A stretch of DNA of 64,000 nt from Sphingomonas sp. PP-CC-1A-547. Lineage in GTDB: Bacteria > Pseudomonadota > Alphaproteobacteria > Sphingomonadales > Sphingomonadaceae. Positions 8,451 to 17,458 of the stretch are shown here, piece by piece. The position numbers were made by a program, and so were the translations under genes. The stretch is taken from positions 532,161 to 596,160 of the forward strand of contig NZ_RAPZ01000010.1 of the NCBI RefSeq assembly GCF_003610375.1. The letters run 5' to 3'. Each line of letters opens with the position of its first letter. The stretch's first letter is position 1. The notes below the pieces were generated by a model. It had not been told where the DNA came from. It saw nothing but the letters and a program-made list of their open reading frames with translations, and searched no databases.

Positions 8451-8948
8451 CTACCTCGCCTTGTCCCACGTCACCAGATCACCCTCGGCAATCCCCAGTT
8501 CCGAAGCACGGCCGCCCATCAGTTCCACCACTGCGCCGACCGGCTCGCCCGACGGGATCGGCGCTTCGGAAAACGGCACCGCATTCTCGGCGATCCTCGC
8601 GATCGTCCCGTCCGCACGGATGTAGATGATATCCAGTGAGCTCGGCGTATTCTTCATCCAGAAGTTCGCCACCACCGGCTCGCCACCCTTGGCAGGATAC
8701 GGCCAGAACAGCATGCCGCCGTCGGGCTTCAGGTCGGTGCGGAACATCAGTCCGCGCGCCTGCTCGGCCTCCGTCTTTGCGCTCTCGACCTTGAACGCAT
8801 GCGTCCCGTTCGCGCTCTTGATCGTCAGCGGCAGCGTAGCGACCGCGGCCACGTCCGAGTCCGCGCGGCTATTCATGTACGCGACACCACCGGCGCCGAC
8901 GCCCAGCGCCAGCACCGCGGCCAACACGGCCTTCGTAACGAATGTCAT
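8451..8948 (-). CDS. DUF192 family secreted protein
   Basis: A 165-residue protein with an N-terminal signal or anchor segment (residues 5-25) and a DUF192 domain: FKVESAKTEAEQARGLMFR (about 52-70), GMLFWPYP, NFWMKNTPSSLDIIYIRADG and VVELMGGRASELGI. DUF192 proteins are small periplasmic beta-barrels of unknown biochemical role. The ATG overlaps the stop of the tandem cold-shock gene as ATGA, so they are co-transcribed. Confidence 0.9.
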   Translation of the reverse strand: MTFVTKAVLAAVLALGVGAGGVAYMNSRADSDVAAVATLPLTIKSANGTHAFKVESAKTEAEQARGLMFRTDLKPDGGMLFWPYPAKGGEPVVANFWMKNTPSSLDIIYIRADGTIARIAENAVPFSEAPIPSGEPVGAVVELMGGRASELGIAEGDLVTWDKAR

Positions 8949-9532
8949 CCGAGATCCTCTTCGACCGCGACGGCAAGCGGCCCCTTACGTCCTTCGACCA
9001 CGCGCGCGCGAAGCGGTTGGTCTGGCTCGACCGTCTCGATTCCGGCGCGGCGCAGCGTTTCCATGTGGACGAAGATGTCGCTGCCATCGGCACCCCGTAC
9101 CAGAAAGCCATAGCCCTTCAACCGGTTGAACCACTTCACCGACGCTGCCTCGAACGGTCCCGCCGCGTCGATCATCGCGATCGGATCGATCCGATCGGGC
9201 GAAACCGGCGCCCGGACCTGCTCCTCGACCGCGTTGGTCAGATCGATCGATAGGATCTCGCGCGCCTGGAACCCGCGGCCGCGCTGGACCGACAGGGTTT
9301 CGACGCGCGCACCTTCGGGTAGGCTGCGGCGGCCATGCGCCTGCAGGACGGAGAAGTGCACGAGAATATCGCCGACGGTCTCGTCGTCCGCCACCGCGAA
9401 GCCGAACCCGCGCGTGACGTCGAACCATTTGATAACGCCGCCGATCGCGCGCGTTTCGGCCGCGCCAACACCCTCGCCAACACCCTCGAGCGTCGTCGTT
9501 CCCGCTTCCACTGGCCCCACCTCTACCGGCAT
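8945..9532 (-). CDS. Tandem cold-shock domain protein
   Basis: A 195-residue protein with two cold-shock domains: domain 1 about residues 30-95 (GGVIKWFDVTRGFGFAVADD... DILVHFSVL) and domain 2 about 128-192 (ASVKWFNRLKGYGFLVRGADGSDIFVHMETL). Both keep the RNP1-like (KGYGF/RGFGF) and RNP2-like (DIFVH/DILVH) motifs that bind single-stranded nucleic acid. Tandem CSDs are common in alphaproteobacteria. Unlike single-domain CspA proteins, the linker is about 35 residues. It is upstream of and overlaps DUF192. Confidence 0.92.
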   Translation of the reverse strand: MPVEVGPVEAGTTTLEGVGEGVGAAETRAIGGVIKWFDVTRGFGFAVADDETVGDILVHFSVLQAHGRRSLPEGARVETLSVQRGRGFQAREILSIDLTNAVEEQVRAPVSPDRIDPIAMIDAAGPFEAASVKWFNRLKGYGFLVRGADGSDIFVHMETLRRAGIETVEPDQPLRARVVEGRKGPLAVAVEEDLG

Positions 9533-9625
9533 GTCAGCACCTGCTGCGTGTCGTTACGCATTGTTACACCCCTGAACGCCTTGCTAGCACGGTTCGTCGC
9601 AGTCGCAATGAATCCGTTGCGACCC

Positions 9626-10321
9626 TCAGTCGAAATCCATCGATTCGGGGCTGTCGGACGGCGGTGCAGCAACAATTTTGCGTGCGAGATCGAACCGGTG
9701 CCCCGCCCGCAGCATCGCCGCGAGCTGTTTTTCGTGGAGTTTTCGGTCGCCGTCCCCGGTGCCGTAGGGGCCGATTCTCTTGCGTCGTGCGAAGGCGAGT
9801 GCCGATTCGACGGCGCGGTCGGCGATTGCGGGCGCAACCGACTCCGCATCGCCTTCATCGATACCGGCCTCGCGGAACGCGCCGGCGACTCGGCGAGCGC
9901 CGAGGCCGCGTCGCTGCATCGCAGCAGCGCGTTGTTCGGCAAAGGCACGGTCGTCGACATAACCGAGATCGGCCATCCGCTGCGCCAGTTCACCAGGCTC
10001 GGCCAGCGCCGCGCCGGTGCCCCCGTCCCAGCCCCGCTCGCGGATCTTCCGCATCAGGTAATCGGTCAGCCGGCCCCGCGTGGTCGCGAACCGCTCGACA
10101 TAGCGGAGCGCCATCTGTTCCAGCGCCGCGGCGTCGAGCGGTTTCGGCGCAGGACGCTCGCGCGCCCGCTCCTTGCCGCCGCCCTTCCCGCCGCCTTTGC
10201 CCCAGCTCTTGCCGCCGCGCCGCTTCGTGCCGCCGCTATCGTCGAACGCGCCGTTTTCCTGGTCGCCGGCATCCAGCGACGGGGGAAACGCGTTGCTTTC
10301 GCTGTGGCTATCATCGGTCAC
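9626..10321 (-). CDS. recX: RecX-family regulatory protein
   Basis: RecX proteins bind RecA filaments and limit recombination. The core from about residue 70 (LRYVERFATTRGRLTDYLMRKI, LGYVDDRAFAEQRAAAMQRRGLG, RRVAGAFREAGI) carries the three-helix RecX repeats. The first 60 residues are an unusual Gly/Lys/Arg-rich extension (KRRGGKSWGKGGGKGGGKER) that could bind nucleic acid. The start is uncertain: I use the GTG at 10321; the frame stays open upstream to 10447. No recA gene is nearby. Confidence 0.8.
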   Translation of the reverse strand: MTDDSHSESNAFPPSLDAGDQENGAFDDSGGTKRRGGKSWGKGGGKGGGKERARERPAPKPLDAAALEQMALRYVERFATTRGRLTDYLMRKIRERGWDGGTGAALAEPGELAQRMADLGYVDDRAFAEQRAAAMQRRGLGARRVAGAFREAGIDEGDAESVAPAIADRAVESALAFARRKRIGPYGTGDGDRKLHEKQLAAMLRAGHRFDLARKIVAAPPSDSPESMDFD

Positions 10322-10415
10322 GCCATCATTGTGCCACACTGGCACCCGAAGTTGAACGGCTAGACTGAAGATAGGCGTGGTGTGTTCGAGCGCCGCGACG
10401 AACCAAGGAACTGCG

Positions 10416-12179
10416 ATGACGACCGACACGGCTAACAAGGACGGCATGACCGTAGCGGCAATCGTTGCGACGCCGACCCAAGACGCCCTGCCGCGCCGCT
10501 TCGCCGATTTCGGTACGCTGGGCGAAGCGCTCGATTACGCCGCTAGCGGTAACCGCGGGCTTAATTTCCACGACGCCCGCGGCACGTTGTCGCAGCCTTA
10601 CCCCTATTCGCAGCTCCGGGAAGACGCTCGCGCGATGGCCGATCGCCTGATCGCCGCCGGCGTCGCCTCTGCCGACCGCATCGCGCTGGTCGCCGAGACC
10701 GGCCCCGAGTTCGCGGCGCTGTTCTTCGGCGTCGTCTATGCCGGCGCATGGCCCGTGCCGCTGCCACTGCCGACCTCGTTCGGCGGGCGCGATTCGTACA
10801 TCGAACAGCTCCGTGTCCAGCTTGCGAGCTGCGACCCGAAGATGCTGATCTTCCCGCCAGAGCTTGCGCAGATGGCCGGCGAGGCCGCGCGCCTGTCGGG
10901 CACCGTCGGGATCGACTGGTCCGAGTTCGCGACCCGCGAGGCACCGGTCGCAACGCTGCCCGAGGCGAAGCCCGACGACATCGCGTACCTGCAATATTCC
11001 AGCGGCTCGACGCGCTTTCCGCACGGCGTCGTCATCACGCACGCCGCGCTGCTCAATAACCTCGCCGCGCACAGCCACGGCATGGAAGTCTGCGACACCG
11101 ATCGCTGTGTCTCCTGGCTGCCCTGGTATCACGACATGGGCCTGGTCGGCTGCTTCCTGTCGCCGATCGCCAACCAGGTCTCCACCGACTATCTCAAAAC
11201 CGAGGATTTCGCGCGCCGTCCGCTTGCATGGCTCGATCTCATCAGCCGCAACGAAGGCACGACGCTCAGCTATTCGCCGACCTTCGGCTACGATATCTGC
11301 GCGCGTCGGATGTCGTCGCAGACCAAGGCGAGCGACCGGTTCGACCTGTCGCGCTGGCGGGTCGCGGGCAACGGCGCGGACATGATCCGTCCCGACGTGA
11401 TGCAGTCGTTCGTCGATGCATTCGCCGATGCGGGCTTCAAAGCCAGCGCGTTCCTGCCGAGCTACGGTCTCGCCGAGGCGACGCTCGCGGTCTCGCTGAT
11501 GCCGCCGGGCGAAGGCATCCGCGTCGAACTGGTCGAGGAAACGCAGCTTTCGGGTGGCTCGCGCGGCGGTGACCGTCCCCAGCGCTACCGGGCGATCGTC
11601 AACTGCGGCAAGCCGGTCCGCGACATGCGAATCGAAATCCGCGAGGAGGACGGCACGCCGCTTCCCGATCGCGCGATCGGCAAGGTCTGGTGCAGTGGCA
11701 AGTCGGTGATGGTCGGCTATTTCCGCGACGATGCCGCCACCGAGGCGTGCATGGCCGACGGTTGGCTCGATACCGGCGACATGGGCTACATGTCGGACGG
11801 CTACATCTACATCGTCGGCCGCGCCAAGGACATGATCATCGTCAACGGCAAGAACCACTGGCCGCAGGACATCGAATGGGCGGTGGAACAGCTCCCCGGC
11901 TTCAAGGCGGGCGACATTGCCGCGTTCGCGATCACCACGCCCGGTGGCGAGGAGACCCCTGCCGTACTGGTCCAGTGCCGCAGCTCGGACGAGGCCGAAC
12001 GCCTGCGCCTGCGCGACGAGATCCGCGAGCGCGTGCGGTCGGTGACGGGCATGAACTGCCTGATCGAACTGATCCCGCCGCGCACCCTGCCCCGCACCTC
12101 GTCGGGCAAGCTCAGCCGGGCGAAGGCACGCAACCTGTATCTCAGCGGCGACATCAAGCCGTACGACATCGCAGCTTAA
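10416..12179 (+). CDS. Fatty acyl-AMP ligase (FAAL-type AMP-binding enzyme)
   Basis: A 587-residue adenylate-forming enzyme that activates a fatty acid as acyl-AMP, normally for transfer to an acyl carrier protein. The P-loop is YLQYSSGSTRFPHGV (about 190-204), followed by SWLPWYHDMGLVGCFLSP, which is characteristic of FAALs, then SYGLAEATLAVSL, GWLDTGDMGYM and the C-terminal lysine region RTSSGKLSRAK. The start ATG follows AAGGAA. No polyketide synthase, carrier protein or lipid gene is next to it, so the product is unknown; a role in membrane or sphingolipid-related acyl activation is only a guess. Confidence 0.85.
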   Translation: MTTDTANKDGMTVAAIVATPTQDALPRRFADFGTLGEALDYAASGNRGLNFHDARGTLSQPYPYSQLREDARAMADRLIAAGVASADRIALVAETGPEFAALFFGVVYAGAWPVPLPLPTSFGGRDSYIEQLRVQLASCDPKMLIFPPELAQMAGEAARLSGTVGIDWSEFATREAPVATLPEAKPDDIAYLQYSSGSTRFPHGVVITHAALLNNLAAHSHGMEVCDTDRCVSWLPWYHDMGLVGCFLSPIANQVSTDYLKTEDFARRPLAWLDLISRNEGTTLSYSPTFGYDICARRMSSQTKASDRFDLSRWRVAGNGADMIRPDVMQSFVDAFADAGFKASAFLPSYGLAEATLAVSLMPPGEGIRVELVEETQLSGGSRGGDRPQRYRAIVNCGKPVRDMRIEIREEDGTPLPDRAIGKVWCSGKSVMVGYFRDDAATEACMADGWLDTGDMGYMSDGYIYIVGRAKDMIIVNGKNHWPQDIEWAVEQLPGFKAGDIAAFAITTPGGEETPAVLVQCRSSDEAERLRLRDEIRERVRSVTGMNCLIELIPPRTLPRTSSGKLSRAKARNLYLSGDIKPYDIAA

Positions 12180-12337
12180 GACCGTCCTGCCTATGAGCAG
12201 GCGACGAAAGCCCGGCCATGGCTGACATATGGATCGAGCTGTGGCAGGAGCCTGCGCGATCATGCGCATTGGCCCCAAACCGAACTTAATTACACTCACC
12301 GCGGGCAATACGAACCATCTGCTAACCAAGCTGATCT

Positions 12338-14710
12338 ATGACTGACGCCGTGAGTCTTGCACCGCCCTCTCCGTCACGCCGCGTGACCGTCGACATTCCC
12401 ACGTTGCTGGGGGTTCGCGGCGGCGGGGCGGATCATGTCGAGTGGAGCCGAATCCGCGCCGCACAGCTGTTCGCGGGGCGCAAGATGGCGCTGGTCCTGC
12501 TGACTGCGAATATCGCGGCGGTGCTGGCGACCGGGTTCCTCGTCCGCGATACCGTCCCCGCATGGCAGATCGCTACATGGTCCGCGCTGCTCGTCGCAGT
12601 CGCTGCTTCGGTCGGATTTCGTCGTCTCGCCGTCCATCACAATGGTGAAAGCCAGGCGAGCGTCCGCGACCTGCGCAAGACCGGGTGGGAGGGGCTGGCG
12701 CTTGGCCTCGGCTGGTCGTGCGTGCCTATCCTGTTCTGTACGCACGCGCCATCGGGCACGACCGCCGGGCTCGGGATCACGTTGACCGTCTTGATGACTG
12801 CCGCGGCGTTCGCGATGGCACCGCTGGCGCTCGCGACGCTGGTATTCCTGGGGTATCTCGGCGCGGCGATGGTCATCCAGCTGCTGATCGCCGGCACGAC
12901 CTCGGCGGCATTCGGGATCCTGGGCTTTACCCTGTTGCTGATGGCGGGATGTATCAGTCGCGCCCGCGCACTCGTGCTGATCCGCGCCAACGAGATCACG
13001 CTGAACGAGCGCGACGAGACCGTCAGCCTGCTACTGCGCGAGTTCGAGGATACCGGGGCGGACTGGCTGTGGGAGACCGATGCCATGCGTCGCATCGTCC
13101 GCGCGTCGCCGCGGTTCGCGGTCGCGTGCGGCCTAGAACCCGGTGCCATCGACGGCATGCCGTTGCTCCAGTTGTTGGCGGGGCCGAGCTGGGACAGCGG
13201 CGAATTCGCGCCCGAACTGCGAACGCTGGCGGAAAAGCTGCGGCGACGCGAGAGTTTCCGCGACGTCAGCCTGCCGGTGACGATCGGCGGCCAGGGTCGT
13301 TGGTGGGACATTGCCGCCTCGCCGCGATTTGGCGACGATGGCGAGTTCTACGGATTCCGCGGTGTCATTTCAGACATTACCGAGCTTCGCGCATCGGAGG
13401 ACCGGATCAACCGGATGGCGCGGTTCGACGTGCTCACCGGATTGCCCAACCGGTTGATGATCAACGAGACGCTCGTCAGGACGATGGGTGAGGCCGACCG
13501 ATGGGGCGGCCGGTATGCATTCATGATGCTCGACCTCGATCGGTTCAAGGCCGTCAACGATACGCTCGGCCACCCGATCGGTGATCGCCTGCTGGGACGC
13601 GTGTCCGAGCGGCTCGAGGGCTTGATGGCGGACGGTAATTTGTGCGGGCGCCTCGGCGGCGACGAATTCGCGGTGATCGTGCGCGATGCAACCGATGCCG
13701 GTGCGATAGACGACTTGGCGCGGCGCATCATCGAGACTCTCTCGCAGCCCTACGACATCGACGCGCATACGTTGTACATCGGTGCCAGCGTCGGCATCGC
13801 GATCGGCCCGCGCGACGGACGCACGGCGGAAATGCTCGTCCGCTCAGCGGATCTCGCGCTTTACCGTGCCAAGGACGCAGGCCGGGGAGTGTATCGCAGC
13901 TACGAGCCCGAATTGCATGTGAAGGCCGAGGAGCGACGTATTCTTGAAATGGCGCTGCGCACGGCGCTCGAGAATGGCGAGATGCACCTCGAGTATCAGC
14001 CGGTCGTCGATGCACGCGGCGAAAGGCTGGTCGCGTTCGAGGCGCTGTTGCGCTGGACCAGTCCACGGTTCGGCGTCATCGCCCCGGAAAAGTTCATTCC
14101 GCTCGCCGAGGACGCGCGCCTGATCGCGCCGATCGGGGCGTGGGCGCTGCGGACGGCGTGCGAGGAGGCCGCGAAATGGCCGTCCGACATCCGCGTTGCG
14201 GTCAACGTGTCAGCCGACCAGCTCCAGAACCCCAATTTCGTGACGACGGTCACCTCCGCGCTGGCGAACACAGGCCTTTCCGCAGATCGCCTCGAACTCG
14301 AGGTTACCGAGAGCGTGTTCCTGACCGAGGCGCTCGGGGCGACCAAGGTCCTGGAACGACTGCTCGATCTCGGCGTCCGTCTCAGCCTCGACGATTTCGG
14401 CGTCGGCCATTCGTCGCTGGGGTATCTCAGCCGCACGCGGTTTTCGTCGATCAAGATCGACCGGAGCTTCGTGCGGGACGCCGCCGCCGGGACGCGCGAA
14501 GCGGTTGCGATCGTCCATGCGGTGATCGCGCTCGCCCGGAGCCTCGACATCGACACGACGGCGGAGGGCGTCGAAACCGAAGCCGAACACCGGATGGCGC
14601 AGGCGTTCGGTTGCACCAACGTCCAGGGCTTTTATTTTGGTCGCCCGATGCCCGTCGAACGAGCGCGCGCGCTTGCGAATGGTCGTTGGAAAGCATCGGC
14701 CGCCGCCTAG
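12338..14710 (+). CDS. Membrane PAS-GGDEF-EAL cyclic-di-GMP protein
   Basis: A 790-residue c-di-GMP turnover protein. About six hydrophobic segments lie in residues 45-210, a PAS domain spans about 230-350 (GADWLWETDAMRRIV ... GFRGVISDITE), GGDEF about 355-515 with intact GGDEF at 440-444, and EAL about 530-785 with EALLRW at 568 and DDFGVGHSS at 685. Both active sites look intact, so it could make and break c-di-GMP. No RxxD inhibitory site precedes GGDEF. It stands alone 158 bp after the FAAL gene. Confidence 0.93.
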   Translation: MTDAVSLAPPSPSRRVTVDIPTLLGVRGGGADHVEWSRIRAAQLFAGRKMALVLLTANIAAVLATGFLVRDTVPAWQIATWSALLVAVAASVGFRRLAVHHNGESQASVRDLRKTGWEGLALGLGWSCVPILFCTHAPSGTTAGLGITLTVLMTAAAFAMAPLALATLVFLGYLGAAMVIQLLIAGTTSAAFGILGFTLLLMAGCISRARALVLIRANEITLNERDETVSLLLREFEDTGADWLWETDAMRRIVRASPRFAVACGLEPGAIDGMPLLQLLAGPSWDSGEFAPELRTLAEKLRRRESFRDVSLPVTIGGQGRWWDIAASPRFGDDGEFYGFRGVISDITELRASEDRINRMARFDVLTGLPNRLMINETLVRTMGEADRWGGRYAFMMLDLDRFKAVNDTLGHPIGDRLLGRVSERLEGLMADGNLCGRLGGDEFAVIVRDATDAGAIDDLARRIIETLSQPYDIDAHTLYIGASVGIAIGPRDGRTAEMLVRSADLALYRAKDAGRGVYRSYEPELHVKAEERRILEMALRTALENGEMHLEYQPVVDARGERLVAFEALLRWTSPRFGVIAPEKFIPLAEDARLIAPIGAWALRTACEEAAKWPSDIRVAVNVSADQLQNPNFVTTVTSALANTGLSADRLELEVTESVFLTEALGATKVLERLLDLGVRLSLDDFGVGHSSLGYLSRTRFSSIKIDRSFVRDAAAGTREAVAIVHAVIALARSLDIDTTAEGVETEAEHRMAQAFGCTNVQGFYFGRPMPVERARALANGRWKASAAA

Positions 14711-14725
14711 GCGACCGATGGGCGG

Positions 14726-16015
14726 TTACCGGGTCGGTCGGCGGTCGCGTCCGGCGAAGCTGACGAGGCTTTCCGCGCCCGTCGCCGACAAAGCGGACAC
14801 GCCAACGAAATTGTCGTCCACCGGCACCTGCGTCAGGATAGTCCCAGTCCCGGTAACGTCGCGTGTCTCCGCCCAGCTCTGCGCATCGTTGCGACGCCAC
14901 CGCACGCGGTAGCCGGCAGCGCCTGGCACCGCAGTCCACTTCACCGTCGTATCGCGGGACAATGCCCCGGCGATCGACACGTCTTCAGGGGCCGCGGGAG
15001 CGCTGGCAATCCGCGACAACGTCGCGACATTGATCGCCGTAACCTTCGCGAGATACGGAAAGTCCATGCCCTCGATCGTGTCGCCGTAGACCACGCCCTT
15101 TTCGGTGCGCAGGTCCTGATGCTGGCGATCCCAATTCTCGGCTGCGACCGAGAACCGCACCGCGGGGTAGCCGAGCTTCAGGAACGGCTCGTGATCGCCG
15201 CCACGGCCGAACCGGTCCGGCCGGCGATCGATCATCACGTCGAGGCCGCCGGGAATGTCGCGCGCGATACCGTCGATCGCCTTGGCCAGCGCGCGGCTGG
15301 GGCCGTCATCCTCGCCGCCCTCGGCCCGGCGGCCCTGCTGGGCGACCAGATCCTCGGAGGCGCGAATGCCTTCGGAGAACACCCGGACCTTGTCGGCGAC
15401 GCGTACGCCGCCCTGCCCGACCGTGTTGCCGACGATGTCGTTGTTGAGCATCGCCGACACCTGCCAGCCGCGCGCCTTGGCGGTATCGGCGAGCAGTTCG
15501 GCGCCCCACAGGCCCTGCTCCTCGCCCGAGAACACTGCGTAGACGATCGTCGCATCGAACTGGCGTTGCGAAAGGAGTCGCGCCGCCTCCAGCACCAGCG
15601 CGACGCCCGAGGCATTGTCGTTGGCGCCGGGCGCATCGGAGGTGACGTTCATCACGTCGGTCACGCGGCTGTCGATATGCGCGCCGACGATCACGACGCG
15701 ATTCGGATCGCGGCCCTTCTGAATACCGAGCACATCCTCGACCACCACGCCGGTCGGTGCGCGTGGTCCGGTAAAGCGGCGCGAGATGCGATCGACGGTG
15801 ATGCATCCGCCACACGTCGCGGCGATCTCCTGGAAACGGCTGGCGGCCCAGTTCCGGGCGGCGCCGATACCGCGCTTCGGATCGGTCGTGATGGACGCGG
15901 TGTGACGCGTACCGAAACCGACCATCGTGGTCACGTCTGCCTTCAGGCGAACCGGAGACGGAGCAGGGTAAGGGGCGACGGCGGCAAGAAGCAGCGGGAC
16001 GGCAAAAATAGGCAT
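14726..16015 (-). CDS. Secreted M28-family zinc aminopeptidase
   Basis: A 429-residue exported metallopeptidase: signal peptide at residues 1-17, then an M28 catalytic domain (about 110-320) with the zinc ligands in VGAHIDSR, GANDNASG, FSGEEQGLWG, NNDIVG and GGDHEPF. The last 90 residues look like a fibronectin III-like beta domain (VKWTAVPGAAGYRVRWRR). Family members release N-terminal amino acids from peptides in the periplasm or outside. The gene is convergent with the GGDEF/EAL gene (15-bp gap). Confidence 0.93.
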   Translation of the reverse strand: MPIFAVPLLLAAVAPYPAPSPVRLKADVTTMVGFGTRHTASITTDPKRGIGAARNWAASRFQEIAATCGGCITVDRISRRFTGPRAPTGVVVEDVLGIQKGRDPNRVVIVGAHIDSRVTDVMNVTSDAPGANDNASGVALVLEAARLLSQRQFDATIVYAVFSGEEQGLWGAELLADTAKARGWQVSAMLNNDIVGNTVGQGGVRVADKVRVFSEGIRASEDLVAQQGRRAEGGEDDGPSRALAKAIDGIARDIPGGLDVMIDRRPDRFGRGGDHEPFLKLGYPAVRFSVAAENWDRQHQDLRTEKGVVYGDTIEGMDFPYLAKVTAINVATLSRIASAPAAPEDVSIAGALSRDTTVKWTAVPGAAGYRVRWRRNDAQSWAETRDVTGTGTILTQVPVDDNFVGVSALSATGAESLVSFAGRDRRPTR

Positions 16016-16129
16016 GAGCGGATCGTGGCCTGATCTCGCGCCGCGCTCAAGAGGGTAGCGTCACAATCATTCCAAGCGGGCAATTTTGTGTGCCGACAAG
16101 ATGTTATCCAAAATGAACCGATCAAATGT

Positions 16130-16158
16130 TTGAGACTTTTTAAGCCAACCGCTATTAC
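16130..16158 (+). promoter_or_regulatory. Candidate sigma-70 promoter for the PAS/winged-helix gene
   Basis: TTGAGA (16130-16135), a 17-bp spacer and TATTAC (16153-16158), located 25 bp before the ATG at 16184. The surrounding 100 bp is AT-rich compared with the window. The candidate matches 5 of 6 and 4 of 6 consensus positions. Confidence 0.5.
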
Positions 16159-16183
16159 ATGATCGAGAGTGCGAGGACCTAAG

Positions 16184-16855
16184 ATGATCATTGGCCATTC
16201 TGTTTCGGACGGCGACGGCGTTATCCTCGCGATAGACGAACCGGTCGCTACGGTGCTGCAACGCACGCAGAAACAGCTTGTAGGCCTGTCCTATCTATCG
16301 ATTACGCACCCCGACGACGTCGCGAGAAATCTGAGCCATGTTGCCGCATTGCAACCCAACGGCAATTCAGCTCGCATCCGGAAGCGCTATATCGGCGGTG
16401 ACGGCGACATCATCACGCTCGAAGTCCAGGTTTCGCGGCTCGGCAACGGCCAGTCGGGTAGACTTATCGGCACGTTGTGCACGGCACCTACCCTGGCCGA
16501 GCATATCGGTGGCGACGGCATGCCGCATCATCTTTGGCGCCGAGCCAAGGACTTACTGAGTGTCATCCGTGCTCGCGACGCCGTGCTTGGCTCGGACCTG
16601 TTCGCCGATCATGCCTGGACCGCGTTGCTGATCGTGTACGTCGCCGAAGCCGAAAGCCGGATCGCCAGCGTCGACATGGTTGCCGACCAGTTACGCCTGT
16701 CGCGGTCAACGCTAGGTCGGTGGATTCGCGTGTTGCAGGCCAAATCCCTGATCGAACCGCCGGATACCGATCGTGACGCACTGCAGCTGACCCAGACCGG
16801 CATCCAGAGCGTCGAGCGTTTGCTCGCTACCCAGCCGGCGATGGCTGTCAACTGA
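16184..16855 (+). CDS. PAS domain and winged-helix regulator
   Basis: A 223-residue putative one-component regulator. The N-terminal half (about 1-105) is a PAS-like domain (LSYLSITHPDDVARNLSHV is the typical PAS3-like region). The C-terminal half contains a MarR/winged-helix-like DNA-binding region (SVDMVADQLRLSRSTLGRWIRVLQAKSLIE, about 165-195). ATG at 16184 follows GAGG. A DNA target and ligand cannot be read from the sequence. It is divergent from the M28 peptidase and convergent with the universal stress protein. Confidence 0.75.
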   Translation: MIIGHSVSDGDGVILAIDEPVATVLQRTQKQLVGLSYLSITHPDDVARNLSHVAALQPNGNSARIRKRYIGGDGDIITLEVQVSRLGNGQSGRLIGTLCTAPTLAEHIGGDGMPHHLWRRAKDLLSVIRARDAVLGSDLFADHAWTALLIVYVAEAESRIASVDMVADQLRLSRSTLGRWIRVLQAKSLIEPPDTDRDALQLTQTGIQSVERLLATQPAMAVN

Positions 16856-16867
16856 CGCTTGCCGCCC

Positions 16868-17323
16868 TCAACTAAGCCGGTCGATCGCCTCTCGAGTCAG
16901 CGATCCGGGGATGATCATTACCGGCACAGGCAGCGCCCCTGCGTCCGTGCCTGCGAAATGCGCAATCAGTTTGCCCGGAGCACCGGTTGCGGCGGCGCCC
17001 AGCACCAGCGCGGCAATATCGGGGTTTGCGGCAATCATCTCGCGGATGATCTTCGCGCTTTCACCTTCGCGCACTGTAATTGAGGGACGCAGACCGGATT
17101 CCTCCAGCAACGTACCTGCCGCCCCCGCGACCAGCCCCTCGGCGTGCAGCCGCGCTTCCTCCTCGATCGTCGCCTGGACGCCGCCGAACGCAATGAACTC
17201 CTGTGGTGGGATCACCGTCAGGATTTCGACGCCGCCGCCGGTCTTGACTGCACGTCGTGCAGCAAAACGCAGAGCTATGCCTGCTTCCGGACTGTCGTCG
17301 ATAACCACCAGATAAATGCGCAT
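16868..17323 (-). CDS. Universal stress protein (UspA fold)
   Basis: A 151-residue single UspA domain. It begins MRIYLVVIDDSPEAGIALRFA and ends with the nucleotide-binding beta-strand region LVLGAAATGAPGKLIAHFAG ... PVPVMIIPG. The ATP-binding signature is degenerate (no clear G-x9-GS/T), so ATP binding is uncertain. The ATG at 17323 is preceded by GGGGGCG. It is divergent from the pyruvate dehydrogenase E2 gene, with 135 bp between. Confidence 0.88.
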   Translation of the reverse strand: MRIYLVVIDDSPEAGIALRFAARRAVKTGGGVEILTVIPPQEFIAFGGVQATIEEEARLHAEGLVAGAAGTLLEESGLRPSITVREGESAKIIREMIAANPDIAALVLGAAATGAPGKLIAHFAGTDAGALPVPVMIIPGSLTREAIDRLS

Positions 17324-17458
17324 TTTCGCCCCCGTTATGTGCCGTAGGTGGCCCGAAGCCGCGCACGACGCAAGACCACGCACTTGTGCCGACGGGGTTG
17401 ACCCGAGCGGACGAGGGCGCGAGTAGGCATGCCGTTACGTCACGCCCTGGGGAAATCC

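Noticed and set aside
10326-12329. 667-codon minus-strand frame opposite the FAAL gene
   Set aside because: Plus-strand codon use and motifs are clear; the minus frame is Arg/Ala/Asp-rich noise.
12180-12337. Riboswitch or RNA gene before the GGDEF/EAL gene
   Set aside because: Only a small hairpin CCTGC-GCAGG is visible; no known aptamer pattern.
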